29,748 bases of DNA from Ichthyophonus hoferi (taxonomy: Eukaryota; Opisthokonta; Ichthyosporea; Ichthyophonida; Ichthyophonidae): positions 29,942 to 59,689 of the forward strand of contig NAOQ01000227.1 in assembly GCA_002751075.1 (NCBI GenBank), in the 5' to 3' direction. The notes beneath the pieces were generated by a model. That model saw only the letters and a list, made by a program, of their open reading frames with translations, was not told the origin of the DNA and did not search any database. A program made the translations under genes and the position numbers. Of the stretch, positions 1-11,016 are shown piece by piece. Every line of letters starts with the position of its first letter. Positions within the stretch are counted from its first letter, which is position 1.

Positions 1-921
1 TCAGGATGATGCAGATGTGCAACATGGTGTTTTTATGATAGATACACCGACTACTGTAGGAATGACTACAGGCCAATGTTCGTTTATAAATCTAAGTGCC
101 TGAGCTGCAGTGCATCGTTCCGCGGGATTAATGGCCAGCATATGAAGCAGAAGGAAACGACCATACACTGAGAATTGGCGCCAAGGCCCAAAGGACATAT
201 CTCTTCTTTTAAACCGACAAAAACTATCACTGGTATTGTCTGCACGTTTCCAAGGGAATTCATAGTTTGTTTGAGAGCAAAGAAGGGCCCATAAGAGGAT
301 ACCTGCAGCCCAAACATCCGCCTTCTTCAAGCAGCAATTTGTCTTTCCCGCAAGAAGTTCAGGACTTACGTATTCCTCCGTCCCTGGGATAGTATCTGAA
401 ACCTCAGTAAGTTGACAGGTAAAACCAAAATCGACTAATTTGACCTCATTTGATCCAGGTGCGACACGAACAGTATTTTCAAGTTTTATATCACGGTGTG
501 CCATATGTTTCTTTTCGTGAAGATAGGCAAGGCCCTCAAGTACCCCACGCATCCAGTGCATAATTGTTGCTTCGTTAATTTTGTTGCCAGTGGCAATTGC
601 ATCGAAAAGATCACCACCAGAAAGAAGCTCTTGAATCAAAAAGAAGTGACTGTCTGTCTCAATAAATTCGTAGGCCTTCGCAATGTTTTTGTGATTAAAG
701 TTTTGTTGTACAACCACCTCGCGACGGATGATTCTTGTGTTAGCCTCAGTTCGTTGCATGACTTTAACTGCATAATAATTATTTGTCTCTAACTCCATTG
801 CCTTGTACACTGTAGCTGTACTTCCGATGTTTAGTACTTGCACGAAGTCGAATCTTGCCTTTCGCTGTCGGTGATGAAGAGCATTGGAGTTTGCAGTGGC
901 ACTCGGACCTAATACATCCAT
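1..921 (-). CDS. Intronless serine/threonine protein kinase, CAMK-like
   Basis: A 306-residue single-exon ORF that is almost entirely one kinase domain (about residues 24-284). Visible elements are VAIK-type lysine K53 (AVKVM), helix-C glutamate E68, the catalytic loop HRDIKLEN (H142-N149, base D144), DFG at 164-166, an activation segment GTEEYVSPE (180-188) with SPE in place of APE, the subdomain IX motif ADVWAAG (D202), and a late arginine R269. Lysine after HRDI marks it as a Ser/Thr kinase. The tail FPWKRADNTSD and the W/F-rich C-lobe recall CAMK/CHK1/SNF1-like kinases, but I cannot assign a subfamily. The glycine loop reads IGSTATVYKA: only the first Gly is kept and the loop is about two residues short of the usual IGxGxxGxVY. 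The start at 921 is supported by an in-frame TAA two codons upstream (928-930). The stop is the first codon of the window (1-3). No regulatory domain is fused. The other genes in the window with known function have introns. Confidence 0.9.
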   Translation of the reverse strand: MDVLGPSATANSNALHHRQRKARFDFVQVLNIGSTATVYKAMELETNNYYAVKVMQRTEANTRIIRREVVVQQNFNHKNIAKAYEFIETDSHFFLIQELLSGGDLFDAIATGNKINEATIMHWMRGVLEGLAYLHEKKHMAHRDIKLENTVRVAPGSNEVKLVDFGFTCQLTEVSDTIPGTEEYVSPELLAGKTNCCLKKADVWAAGILLWALLCSQTNYEFPWKRADNTSDSFCRFKRRDMSFGPWRQFSVYGRFLLLHMLAINPAERCTAAQALRFINEHWPVVIPTVVGVSIIKTPCCTSASS

Positions 922-1138
922 TTGTACTTAAAGAAAGCACTGATCAATAAAGTTAACTATTTGTTTGTAAATGGTTTTTGAATCGTACGCAACACCAAAA
1001 ATACTATGTTATTATTAAAGGTAGAACTAGCAGTCTAAGATTATTCGACGAACACAATTTATAAGAAATTAAAATTTTAAAAGTTGGAAATGTATGTTGA
1101 CTTAATAAATAAAGCAATGATACAGTAAGCTTTTATAC

Positions 1139-1205
1139 GTGTCTTTTGCCCCAATGCCACCACGATGAAGAACTTCACCCGATGGTACGTGATCGTCTGA
1201 TTGGT
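1139..1205 (-). other. Candidate small internal exon, unidentified
   Basis: On the minus strand a pyrimidine-rich stretch ending TGTGCAG at 1206 precedes a 67-base GC-richer block. A possible donor GTATAA follows it at 1138. Two frames are open across it; one gives QSDDHVPSGEVLHRGG, which looks protein-like. It lies upstream of the kinase on the same strand. It cannot extend the kinase frame, because a stop lies two codons before the kinase ATG. It may be a 5' UTR exon of the kinase, the end of another gene, or chance. Confidence 0.2.
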
Positions 1206-1762
1206 CTGCACAGAAATAAGAAATAAAGGAAAAGCCCTTATGAGAAAAGTCATTGGTTTAAATGGGTTGGCATATGAACTCCTTTTTTCAAGTGACATTG
1301 TTTTATGGAATATTTATATAGAAAAAAATGGTTCTTTTGATAATTTTTTCTGCGTTAATTATTTTATGTATTCAAAGTGCTATAAATAATCTTTTCATTT
1401 TTAATTCCTAATAATTTCCGATGTGTGGGATTATAAAATCACACAGTCGATCAATTAGAACGACACAGGTATCGGATCAAGAAGTTTAGTGGGGTTCATG
1501 ATTATCGATCATGTAAACCCTCTGCAGCAACACCTTTTAGATCTATTTGATCTTGAGCCCGGAGATTGATCTAAATCTTTCTTAGCCTTTCTTTTCACTT
1601 TTTAATGAATTTTATGTTTTCTGATGTGATGTTAAATGCCCAAAATGTGGGGAAATTAAAATGTAGCTCAAGATCAATGTTAGTCTTAGTAAGGTAAAAG
1701 TGCAAGTATTAAGGTTATGGCAATGAGTTGAGTTGTTTTCAACAATATAATGTGGGTTCACA

Positions 1763-1786
1763 ATATATATATATATATATATATAT
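1763..1786. repeat. (TA)n microsatellite
   Basis: About 12 uninterrupted TA units in intergenic sequence. It is one of several such tracts in the window; others lie near 5370-5387, 13202-13225, 22012-22037 and 28746-28764. Confidence 0.9.
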
Positions 1787-4700
1787 CTCCGTACAGATTT
1801 TAAATAATCTGCAAATTTGGATAAATTCGTTTCATAATTCCAAAAAAATAAATAATGCGATTATTGCAAAATATTTAAAATAACGTAACGCCGTTGTTAA
1901 CTTGATCTAAATATGCTGCAAACATATCTTTTACCTTACTGCACTTCGGTGAAGGACTCGAGTATTCGCATATGTTTTGGATTATATTTTTGTTAATTCA
2001 GCAGTGAAATTACGTATGCTATTGATTATAAACTTCTATAATTGTGCGCAAATGGTAAGTGACTACCTCATTTTCACGTTGAACGCAAGCTCCCAATATT
2101 CGGTGAAGGTGAGCATGTGAAATGGATTTTAAAAGCTATATTTGGACCAAATATGCCAATAACAAAAAACGATAAGCCAATAATAAAACACCTCACATTT
2201 AATCGTAATCAATTACATGAATGGGTGCAATTGCATGTGATTATTGGCGGTGGGTGTTAACAATTATGTTATCTAATTCCTATTAGTCAGCTCATGATGT
2301 AAAAGGGTGCGATATCATCCAACTAATGGATAGATGCTATTCTACATTGTCGCCCTGACGGAAATGATTCGTCTTCTGTCTGCTCCAACATTTCGTTGGT
2401 TTGTTAATAGTACGCGCAGATCTTTTATGAGTATATAGATTGTAGAACATGTCATTTGGACTGATCATAATCTACATCCTTGACCCTGTCTCTACCATGC
2501 CTCTAACTGGATAAAATCAACCACTGACCCGCAATATTCTTTTGTTTTTTTATTTGGTACTCTAAACCCGATTAGAATTTTTACGAATATAACAGCATTG
2601 CTATTCCCAATAAAGAGCGGCTGTTCTGCACCCGCCCCAAAGTGTGGATCAGATCCCAGCTCCACGGGCAAATAATACGGAATTTAAAGGACAATATAAG
2701 GCAGTGCCAGACTACTAGTTACCGAGCCCTTGAAGATTTTTTAATGGGTCTTGTAAGAACAAAAGGTTCTCATATTGTACATAAAAAATCCAAACAAACT
2801 TATTCTGAAAGGAATTTCAATATATATATAACTGAACCCCGCCGCCTCATAAAAAAAAATTCATCATAGCTCCAATAAAGTAAAAATAAATATTCTCAAT
2901 TAATATATTTTGTTTCCTTTTATGTATCTATACAATTTTTATCATTTTGTGTGATTTAATTGTAGTAGTAACCAAGTCAGGATTTTTTGGGTGAAATTTA
3001 CCAACTATCATGTTGAAAGCGTCATTTTGACATCACTTAAGCCAAGAAAGCATTTCAGGGAGTAATGCGCTAAAACAAGAAATTGTTAAGGGCATAAGAG
3101 AAAGATGCATACATATCTTTTTATATCTAATAATAAATATAATGCCTGGTAAAACATTAATGCAGGAAACACCAGGTATCTTTTAGAAGAAACTCTGGCC
3201 ATGTTTATTTTAATGCTTTATTTTGTACTTTTATTCAAATAGCTTTAATATTTAGGTATTATTAAGCTATAACAAATTGGCCATCGACCTGTCCTCAAAC
3301 GTGATGTCATTTTTGAATTTACATAGAATCTCCGGTTAGACCAAGATGTAAAATAGTATGTACAAACTTATGTTAAATTTTATTTTATATTGCAAGTTTT
3401 ATTGGCTTATATATGAGTAATACAAACAAGATATTATATATTGACCATTACTTGTTTCTATTTGTTACGTATTATTTATTTTTTAGTCTCTAATTTTCTC
3501 TTGTATTGTTTATATTGATTTGTATACGATGTTTGAGTTATTTATTTAGTATTTTATGAACTTTGGGAAGGAACACACGCTTCCGTGACTCAACACCGAA
3601 TGTACTTATTTTTGGTTTAGTTCCAATCTGGTTTATGGGAAGTAATTCAAGATTCTGAGATAGTGACACGTTTAATGTTTTTAAACAAGATCCTCAAACT
3701 GGATTAATTATTGAAGTTTGCAGCAAAACAATTGGTTGTGATATTTCAGGAAAAAAAAAAGATTATTTATACATGGTGCAAATATAGGTCAAACAATACA
3801 TTTTATTGCAACTGGCATACAAACTTTTTCTTTGATTTACATTTCATCCTATTATAGAGGAGAAAGTATTATTTGAGAATATTATTGTATCTAACAACAA
3901 ATAATAAGTGCGCAAAATTAGGAAGTTAGTGAAAGATTAAAAATATATATTTAGAAGTAACTAAACGAATGAATTGCTTTAATAAATGAATGATGGCAAT
4001 CATATACACAAAACATGTTATTTAAATACCTATGGATTTCTTTCATTAAAAGTACGCCGAGGAACCAAAATCGAAAAATTAACGGCTTCTCACAACAAAA
4101 ATTAAAAATAGATTACGTTGGTGTTAGCTCTCTGACATCTAACATAATTATGTTGAAGTACTTTAGCCTCTTCAGGTGTTAGGCTGTATACTTCATAATG
4201 TCTTGTACGAAAATGCTTACTGTTCAGGTGGGATTGTACCTCTAACTATTCAGTTGTGTTTAGAATGAGGTTTCAATCGATAATTAAAAGCTAAATATTA
4301 GCTAATGATAATTGATTAATTACCTGACGTCACTAACTATGTTGAATTAGGATTAAATGCTTAGTGTAATCTAGGTTTCTTACCTAGTAGTCCATTTGTT
4401 TTTCAAAAACAAACAAAGACAAACCACAGTAAAGTAAAAATACTGTATGGGCATCTATTAAACCAATCAAATCAATGTACACGAATGATTTCAATTAGTA
4501 ACATCAAATCTTAACAGATGTAAGCTGAACTACAGTTTGGCTGCCTTTACCTATACGAGAAACTATCAGAACTATTTACAATAAAGACTATATATAATAA
4601 ACAATATTTCTCATCTTCGATACCAAACACATTTTCGTTATTTATGTTTATAATGATAGCAAACTTTACCAATACAGTCTATAAACAACACAACAGACAT

Positions 4701-5250
4701 CGACTCAAACTATTCTTTCACTATGATGAATATAACAGAATTGCAAAATATGTTTTTATTCAATTAATGTATTTCACATAAAAATGTAAGGTTCTTCCTG
4801 CGGTTACATAACACTATATATATATCCTAATAAACTACCTGGATAATATTACTAATTCAAACAATTTAGAGTGATATATATCAAATTATATATACTTTGA
4901 CATAGATACACACATTCATGTTTGGTGTTACTAGCATATTTTTTTGGATTACTATGTATTTTCAGGTAAATCTAAGTGCATTTTTATAGTTTGTATACAT
5001 GCATTTATCAATATTTGTGTTGTTTATTTAGGATATAGAAATAGGAAAGTAAGAGAATGGTTATCTAGAGTAGCAGTATGCATATAATTTTTAGATTTTC
5101 CTGTGCATATGTAGTGATGTATTTAACTCCGTGTATGTATGTATCTATGCATGTATATATGCATGCATGCATATATATAGTAGTAACTATGGCAACGATT
5201 AATTTTAGCCAATCACATGAATCACAACTCCCTCTTGATTTCACTTCCAG

Positions 5251-5367
5251 ATGATAACCAATTGCTCTCAACGATTCGAGTAGATCCATCCACACTGACT
5301 TTCACAACAGCTAATGAGGCTGATGCTTCCATTAAAGCCACGTTTTCTATTGTAAACTGTGAAAGAC
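5251..5367 (+). CDS. Orphan exon resembling the N-terminal half of an MSP (VAP/MOSPD) domain
   Basis: A strong acceptor (pyrimidine run ending TTCACTTCCAG at 5250) is followed by 117 open bases and a donor GTATAT at 5368. In the frame entered after two bases, the peptide contains STIRVDPSTLTF, then a spacer, then FSIVNCER. This resembles the first strands of an MSP domain (I-x-V-D-P-x-x-L-x-F ... N). MSP proteins such as VAP bind FFAT-motif partners at ER contact sites. The expected second half (FKVKTT and onward) was not found nearby. The cytochrome b5 gene on the opposite strand starts 65 bases downstream. The minus strand is also open here, with a TTTCACAG acceptor and a stop near 5216, so the strand is not certain. 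It may be a real exon of a gene interleaved with the b5 gene, a relic, or a coincidence. Confidence 0.3.
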
Positions 5368-5431
5368 GTATATATATATATATATACGGACATGTACAAC
5401 CTCTATAAACTTGCATATTAATGACACCAGC

Positions 5432-8400
5432 TCAGTTTATAACTTCACCAATGACTAGTTTTCTTATTTGCCGTTCAGCTGTACTGCTATGGCCTGTGTC
5501 CTTGAATTGACGCGTAGCATCTTGACCTGTGTATAGTAAAGTATAAAAAAGGTTGGTTAATATTATACTATATTTAAAATATAAATAAATCGCAAAAAAC
5601 AAAGCATCTTCTCCTGTTCAAAATGCACTAGTTACATATTCAAAACTTCACTGCATATTTATATTACACAAGTACCATACCATACCTTCTTAATTAGAAC
5701 TAATGTAAATAAAATAGACATTATTTAGCCCACTGAGATACCATCAATTACTCATTTACATTGTATCATATTAAAGTTTTTCTTTGTTGAAAAGATAAAA
5801 TCGTTACCAAAACCGAAACAAAATTTGTACTTATAGGCAAGCTTGCCGTAGTAGCAGAAGTGTTTTTCCATTTAATTAAGTTTATAGTAAGAGATTAATA
5901 ATTAAAATTCGTCCGGGATAAGAAAGAGCAACAATATTATCCCCTTAGCGAAAAATAGTCAACGATATAGCGTAACAAAAAGAGAGAAAGAGAGAACGCC
6001 AGGGATCACACATGTATATACTATATATTAATGAATGAAATAATTCAGTATCACGGTACTGTAGCAGTCATATTACATCCTCTATGCCCTTATACAGCAT
6101 GCAACGCTTGGAAAAAATCCCACATCTGTACTAGACTAAGACGTGTAAAACCAGTTCCATTTAGAATTTACTTTACTCTCAAATAAAAGATCTTGTAGTG
6201 TCCATTCATTACTCAACAATAGCCTCACTGGGTTATCCAATTGCATATGACAGTAACATAGGGTAGATTGATATCCATGATTGAATATGTATGTACTTGT
6301 ATCTTGGTCCTAGTAGAGAGGGGAAAAACAACCATATCTATATAGACGTGGTTCCTTTAAAAATAAACGTTTGTGCTTATATCACTATATAAAGGCATCA
6401 TAGTATCATAGCAAAATAGGATAATAGTATAATCATATAATAGTAGATTACTATGATGGTACAATAATATAATAATATAATACTTTAATACTATAATAGT
6501 GCAGTAACATAATTGTATAGTAATATACATACATATATAAGCATACAGATGTATGCTTAAATGTGGTGGTGGGGAAAGAAGTGTATATAGATAACGTAAG
6601 ATTTATCACTTACCAGCAACATTCATTAAGATCTTGGCACCTCCCGGATGCTATAAGACAAGTCAGTCAGTAAGTTATTCATTACCCGAAAGTATTTAAT
6701 TTAATAATTTAATCAATATTATATCTCAGCCAGCGTAAATTAATATACGATTTCATAATAGCTAGAATGGGGATTCCAAAAAATCTCAAATTAACAGAAT
6801 GATCAATTATAATACTCAAGCTCATGCATCTATATCCAAAGTCATACAAAACAAAGACTTGCTTGCAACAGTGCCTATGGACCTTGATGATATATCAGTA
6901 AGGACAAGAAAAGAAAAACAAAATTTTGAATAAACTACCTCATAGACCAATGTAGGTTTTGACATGATCTTGTAACACATACTAAACTAGTAAGAATTTC
7001 ACTATCTGGCTATTCTTTTAAATGACAGTTCGTTTGAAAAAGACACATAAATATTATTATTCCTTAAATGTTCAAAATCCATACGATTATCCAGGGCTCA
7101 TCTATTACCAAAACAAAACATCAATCTTCAATGTCTATCTAGTGCTAGTTTCCTTTGCAGGAATAATAAATCATGTTATTATAAATATTATAGAATAAGC
7201 TACAATGAAATACATTACAACACTTCATATTACAATACTAAAGATAAGATAGGATCGGTAAACTGATTGATTCTGTAAAACAGCATATATCCAAAATCTA
7301 TTTAATATTTAATTCAGGTGTACTTAGGCAGAACTTATGCTTCATTGAATATGAAAGTCATTCCACAATTGCATACATTAATATTAGGTATGGCTAAATA
7401 TCTTATGGTTATTGTTTTTCTTTTTTTTTCTTTTTTTTTCTTGTACTATTAACTAACTTCATAAAAATCTCCACTAAACAATAGTAAAAATAGAACCAGA
7501 AGGCGCCATAATTAATGAAAAAGAGAAAGGGAATGTAAGTAAAATACAAATACATACAATGCAGCTATGAGTAAATAAATAAAAATAAAATAAAAAGAAT
7601 AATTCAGAGACATAAGTTGGTATAAATAAACAACTTCAAAACTAGATACACAAATACGCACACCACACCAATAGATAGAAAAGAAGAAAAAACATCTAGA
7701 CATATATAAATAAAAAAATGAAGTATATGTAAGCACATAATATTAAGAAAAAAATTAAAATAGTGTAATACACATATTATGCAACGGCCAAGCCAATCCA
7801 ATTTTAAATACTAGAACCCTAACATGCTCCCTTATATAAAATGGAAAAGAAAAAGAATAGAGCTTGTAATTCAATACCTCGTGTATAAACTCAGTAACGT
7901 TACAAACTTTGCCTGCGATAATAATCCACATATCCTTTTTGGTGTTATGTTTCGCCACCTGATTAATATGTCGAGAAAATAAAAGATAAAGATGAGAAAG
8001 AGTTATTAGGCATTAAAATTTGAAAACGAGTTTGAAATAGATATAGAGTAAGAAATAACATAAATAAACAGTAAGTGGAGGAATTTGTAACTAGATTAAA
8101 TAATATAAAGGAGATATAGAGGATGAATTGGAGAAATAACTAAAAAAAAAGGAGGGAAGTGAGAGATTTGCAGGGAAAGGAAGAGAAAGTGAGTGTGGAG
8201 GAAGGTAAAGCATTGAAACATCTACAGAAAAAAAAGAAATATTTTTAATTATAAAATATAAGGTTACAATTGGTTGTGGTCGTGGTAAAGATTACACGTA
8301 TTTGAGTGTACATAAATGTGTTATGTGGGGTAACCTATATTTATATGCCATAAAATGATAAAATGCACAAGTTAATGGTAAAGACGACGATTCAAATGGT

Positions 8401-8739
8401 TAACCTAAAAATAGGCCCTTAGTTTGAGAGCCTATGACAGAGGATAGGTTTGCTTGAGAATACATAAAACAATATTACATTGCAAAAGAAGGTAAGGGGA
8501 GGATTTAAAAATTATAGAATAAATAATATAATAAATACCAGAGCAAGTTTCGAAAACAAAGGAAAAAAGACGATATGTACGTTTACTTCTTATTCAAAAC
8601 ACGCTTGCAGTTCCATATTAATTATTAGTAGTCGAAAAGAAAGTAACTCTAAAGCGAATATTCACATGCATACCTCTTCCCTGGTATATTTTGGAAGAGG
8701 CTGTGCCTTGGCAGCGGGTTTTGAACTTTCCGCCCCCAT
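5432..8739 (-). CDS. Soluble cytochrome b5, heme-binding core only, with putative N-myristoylation site
   Basis: Four exons: 8674-8739, 7878-7958, 6614-6650 and 5432-5526. They join in phase (0, 0, 1) to give 92 residues. The cytochrome b5 fold is clear: [18 protein letters not shown], then VTEFIHEHPGG, then a second histidine in TGHSS. The heme axial ligands would be H50 and H74, a spacing of 24 as in classical b5 (H39/H63). Family role: one-electron carrier, usually passing electrons from NADH-b5 reductase to desaturases, P450s or hydroxylases. The chain ends at IGEVIN just after the core, so the C-terminal membrane anchor of microsomal b5 is absent. The N-terminus MGAESSK fits the N-myristoylation pattern (G2, S6, K7), suggesting lipid tethering instead; this is inference. 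Donors are GTATGC, GTATTG and GTAAGT; all acceptors end in AG. The start codon is the first Met of a GC-richer exon. Confidence 0.88.
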
Positions 8740-9037
8740 GCTAGCTAAAATAAAACCAAAACTAAGTAACGACTATAATACATAATACATGGTTGAAGTG
8801 GATGGCATTGTGCCAGTGAGGATATGTTGTGGAATGCTATTCAATGCGTTAGTAGCCAATGAAATACCCTATTTATTAATTTCGATATTTTTCTTCATAA
8901 TATACCCTGGGAAGATAGATTAGTGGAATCTAATGGTGTTAAATGGCAATAAATGGCAATCCAAAATGATCTGATAAAATTAAGCCAGCTATGCAATATA
9001 TATTTTGAGTTTAGATAAGATAACTAACCTATTGAGT

Positions 9038-9215
9038 AGGCATCCTGCCTAAGACAGGTCCTGCCGACTTATATTCAAAATATATCTTGGCATATCTTTA
9101 CTCCGTGTATGGAAAGGAATACGTTAAAACATCTTTTAACTTGGTATTCCCTCTCCTAAACAAATATAAGTTGCAGGAATGCTTCTGTCTCTACTTAGTA
9201 TTTCCAATACAGTTA
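9038..9215 (+). repeat. Dispersed repeat, copy 1
   Basis: About 180 bases starting AGGCATCCTGCCTAAGACAG are repeated in the same orientation at 15201-15384. Identity is roughly three quarters by eye. Shared blocks include CGTGTAT(G/A)GAAAGG, ATTCCCTCTCC and AAGTT(G/A)CAGGAA. The opening AGGC-ATCCT-GCCT forms a small hairpin. I see no ORF, A/B box, poly(A) tail or target-site duplication, so the class (SINE, MITE or other) is undetermined. Confidence 0.75.
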
Positions 9216-10236
9216 TAGTGGGAAATATTTCTCCAAAACAATACTGGGTATATATATATGACCTGGACGGAAATATGTAAATCCCATATTGTTTTTCAAC
9301 CCAGTCTCAAAAAAGAACAATCAAACAATATCTGCGACAATTTATCTGTTAACCTACTATATAATAATCTTGACTGATAGTTTTATGAGAAAATTGGATT
9401 ATTAATGGAAGTCAAGCAAATTACTTCATCGTATAACTACTAGTTGCATAAAAAGATTGAGTTTAAAAACATGCTATGACACTCTCATTAATTACTATCT
9501 ATTATAACTAATTCAAAACAATCACTTGAAATGTTATTATTCCTGGCACTATAGAGGAAGATCCTACATTATAGATATGTATTTTAATTTATTTATGCTT
9601 ATTTTACTAATTTATCTTAAAAAGCAGTCAAGTTCAAGTTTCGAATATATGTGATTAAAGATTTGGCCAGATGTTTTTCCAGTTTCCATTCCTATTATCA
9701 AAAGTATAGTAAACATGATAGATTATGAGGAATGATATTTATCCAAATCTACCATATCTTATTACTGAAAAGCACTCAAAGATCAACCTGTCAAGTGCCA
9801 GAGGCAATTGACAGGTAAAGTAGCCACCGAACACTAAAGAAATCGACTGTACAGGATGATACTGAGAACTTTGTTAGTAGTACTTTAATAATCACAGTAA
9901 TATGATATAATGTGCCATTAATCATGTATTTATCATTTATCCGCTATAATGGGCAGGGTCGCAAATACTCCTGATACGATAGGAGTATATTGTACAATGA
10001 TATTACATGTTTATATATACCACTGTCAAATATAGCCAAATATAAACTATAGACAAAGTAACTATTGTTATAATTATCAGATTAATTAATGCTAGGATCA
10101 GAAGTAGTTTTTATATAATATACTATAGTTAGAAAGTATAAAAAGGTTCTGTTTGAGACAAATTGATGACTTTGGATTCTGTAGTGATTAACTAGAAGCT
10201 GCACAGTTTCAATTCTAAATTTTCTGCTTCCAATAG

Positions 10237-10334
10237 TCAGCTACCATCCAAAACATCAGCGAGATAATTACTGCACAGGCTGAAAGCCACGTACATCAAT
10301 AGTGCCCTTGTCCACTCAAGATCAAAGCAAGTTG
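10237..10334 (-). other. Candidate alternative terminal exon downstream of the transporter gene
   Basis: A GC-richer island in an AT-rich desert. On the minus strand an ATCAG acceptor is followed by an open frame containing CFDLEWTRALLMYVAFSLC and a TGA at 10237-10239. Its phase would match a cryptic donor (GGGCG followed by GTATAT) inside the last transporter exon, so it could be an alternative 3' exon of that gene. The plus strand is also open for 21 codons after a good acceptor (TTCTGCTTCCAATAG), giving ATIQNISEIITAQAESHVHQ. I cannot decide which strand, if either, is real. Confidence 0.2.
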
Positions 10335-11016
10335 CTGATTTTTTATATAATAAAATCTAGTGATTAATTATAGTTAAGGTTTACGTTTAACAATACATCT
10401 TATACTCATACTCATTAGGTAAGAGAAGTAGGTGGAGAGGTATAGATAAAGATAGAGAGAGAAGGAATATATATTATCTAAAAAATAAAACCAAGAATAG
10501 GAGATTTATTTATAAACTTATATATATATATAAACACCAGACCTTCACACACAATAACAGTCTTAAAAGCCATCAACATTTTTATGTTTCTGTCAATAAT
10601 AATTCAGTTGCAACTCTTTTCATTATTCTACCCATCTATTTTCTGCAATGATATACATCGTTAGAGTGATTTGTGTTACATTCATCACAATTAAAAATAT
10701 GATTCTGTATATCTACAGACGGTAGTGATATTAGCAGTTTATCTACAAAAGCTCAATTAAGCATTTCATACACTCGAAACAAACATTATTAAAAACAATA
10801 TATATATTTAACATATTCATGACCTCTAATCATTTAATGTTAATCGATAAACTTCCCAGCTGGTATATAGAAGTAATTTTATTGGTTGTTTTTCGTACTA
10901 AAATGATTCGAGTATAGTCAGAGGGGAATATTCGAATGAAGGAAAATAACTTCAAAACTACAGAGAAAGGTACATTTCAAATGGATATGAATGCTTCAAA
11001 TAAGTTATTATTTATA

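Larger units (their letters stand above)
922..5250. other. AT-rich intergenic spacer with unassigned exon-like islands
   Basis: About 4.3 kb with no gene I can name. It holds a (TA)n tract (1763-1786), long A/T homopolymer-rich stretches and a few locally GC-richer patches (about 1140-1205, 1440-1560, 2290-2480, 2630-2770). Short open frames run through these on both strands without recognisable motifs. The 75-residue frame at 2642-2869 (+) has no upstream splice signal or family signature that I can see. From about 2880 to 5200 I see nothing but AT-rich sequence. Confidence 0.6.
8740..11016. other. Intergenic spacer with one dispersed-repeat copy and exon-like islands
   Basis: About 2.3 kb between the b5 and transporter genes. 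Besides the repeat at 9038-9215 it holds two GC-richer patches (about 9780-9860 and 10237-10334). A 9-bp inverted repeat (ACCTGTCAA at 9786-9794 and its complement at 9808-9816, 13-base loop) lies in the first patch, next to a good-looking plus-strand donor GTAAAG at 9817. The rest is AT-rich with nothing I can assign. Confidence 0.6.

Noticed and set aside
1430-1552. Plus-strand 39-codon open stretch (contains RYRIKKFSGVHDYRS)
   Set aside because: Protein-like, but with no start codon, clear splice pair or family match.
2400-2500. Short stretch reading TDHNLHP, like the RNase H region of Ty3-type retroelements
   Set aside because: Only a few residues match and no neighbouring reverse transcriptase, integrase or terminal repeats were seen; chance is likely.
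2642-2869. 75-residue plus-strand ORF
   Set aside because: No recognisable motif, and two other frames are equally open over its first part; not supported as a gene.
6391-6540. ATAATAGTATAAT-rich tract with palindromes, considered as a MITE
   Set aside because: Degenerate low-complexity sequence in b5 intron 3 with no defined ends.
7512-7801. Minus-strand Phe/Tyr/Leu-rich ORFs
   Set aside because: They lie in b5 intron 2; their composition reflects A/T-rich DNA.
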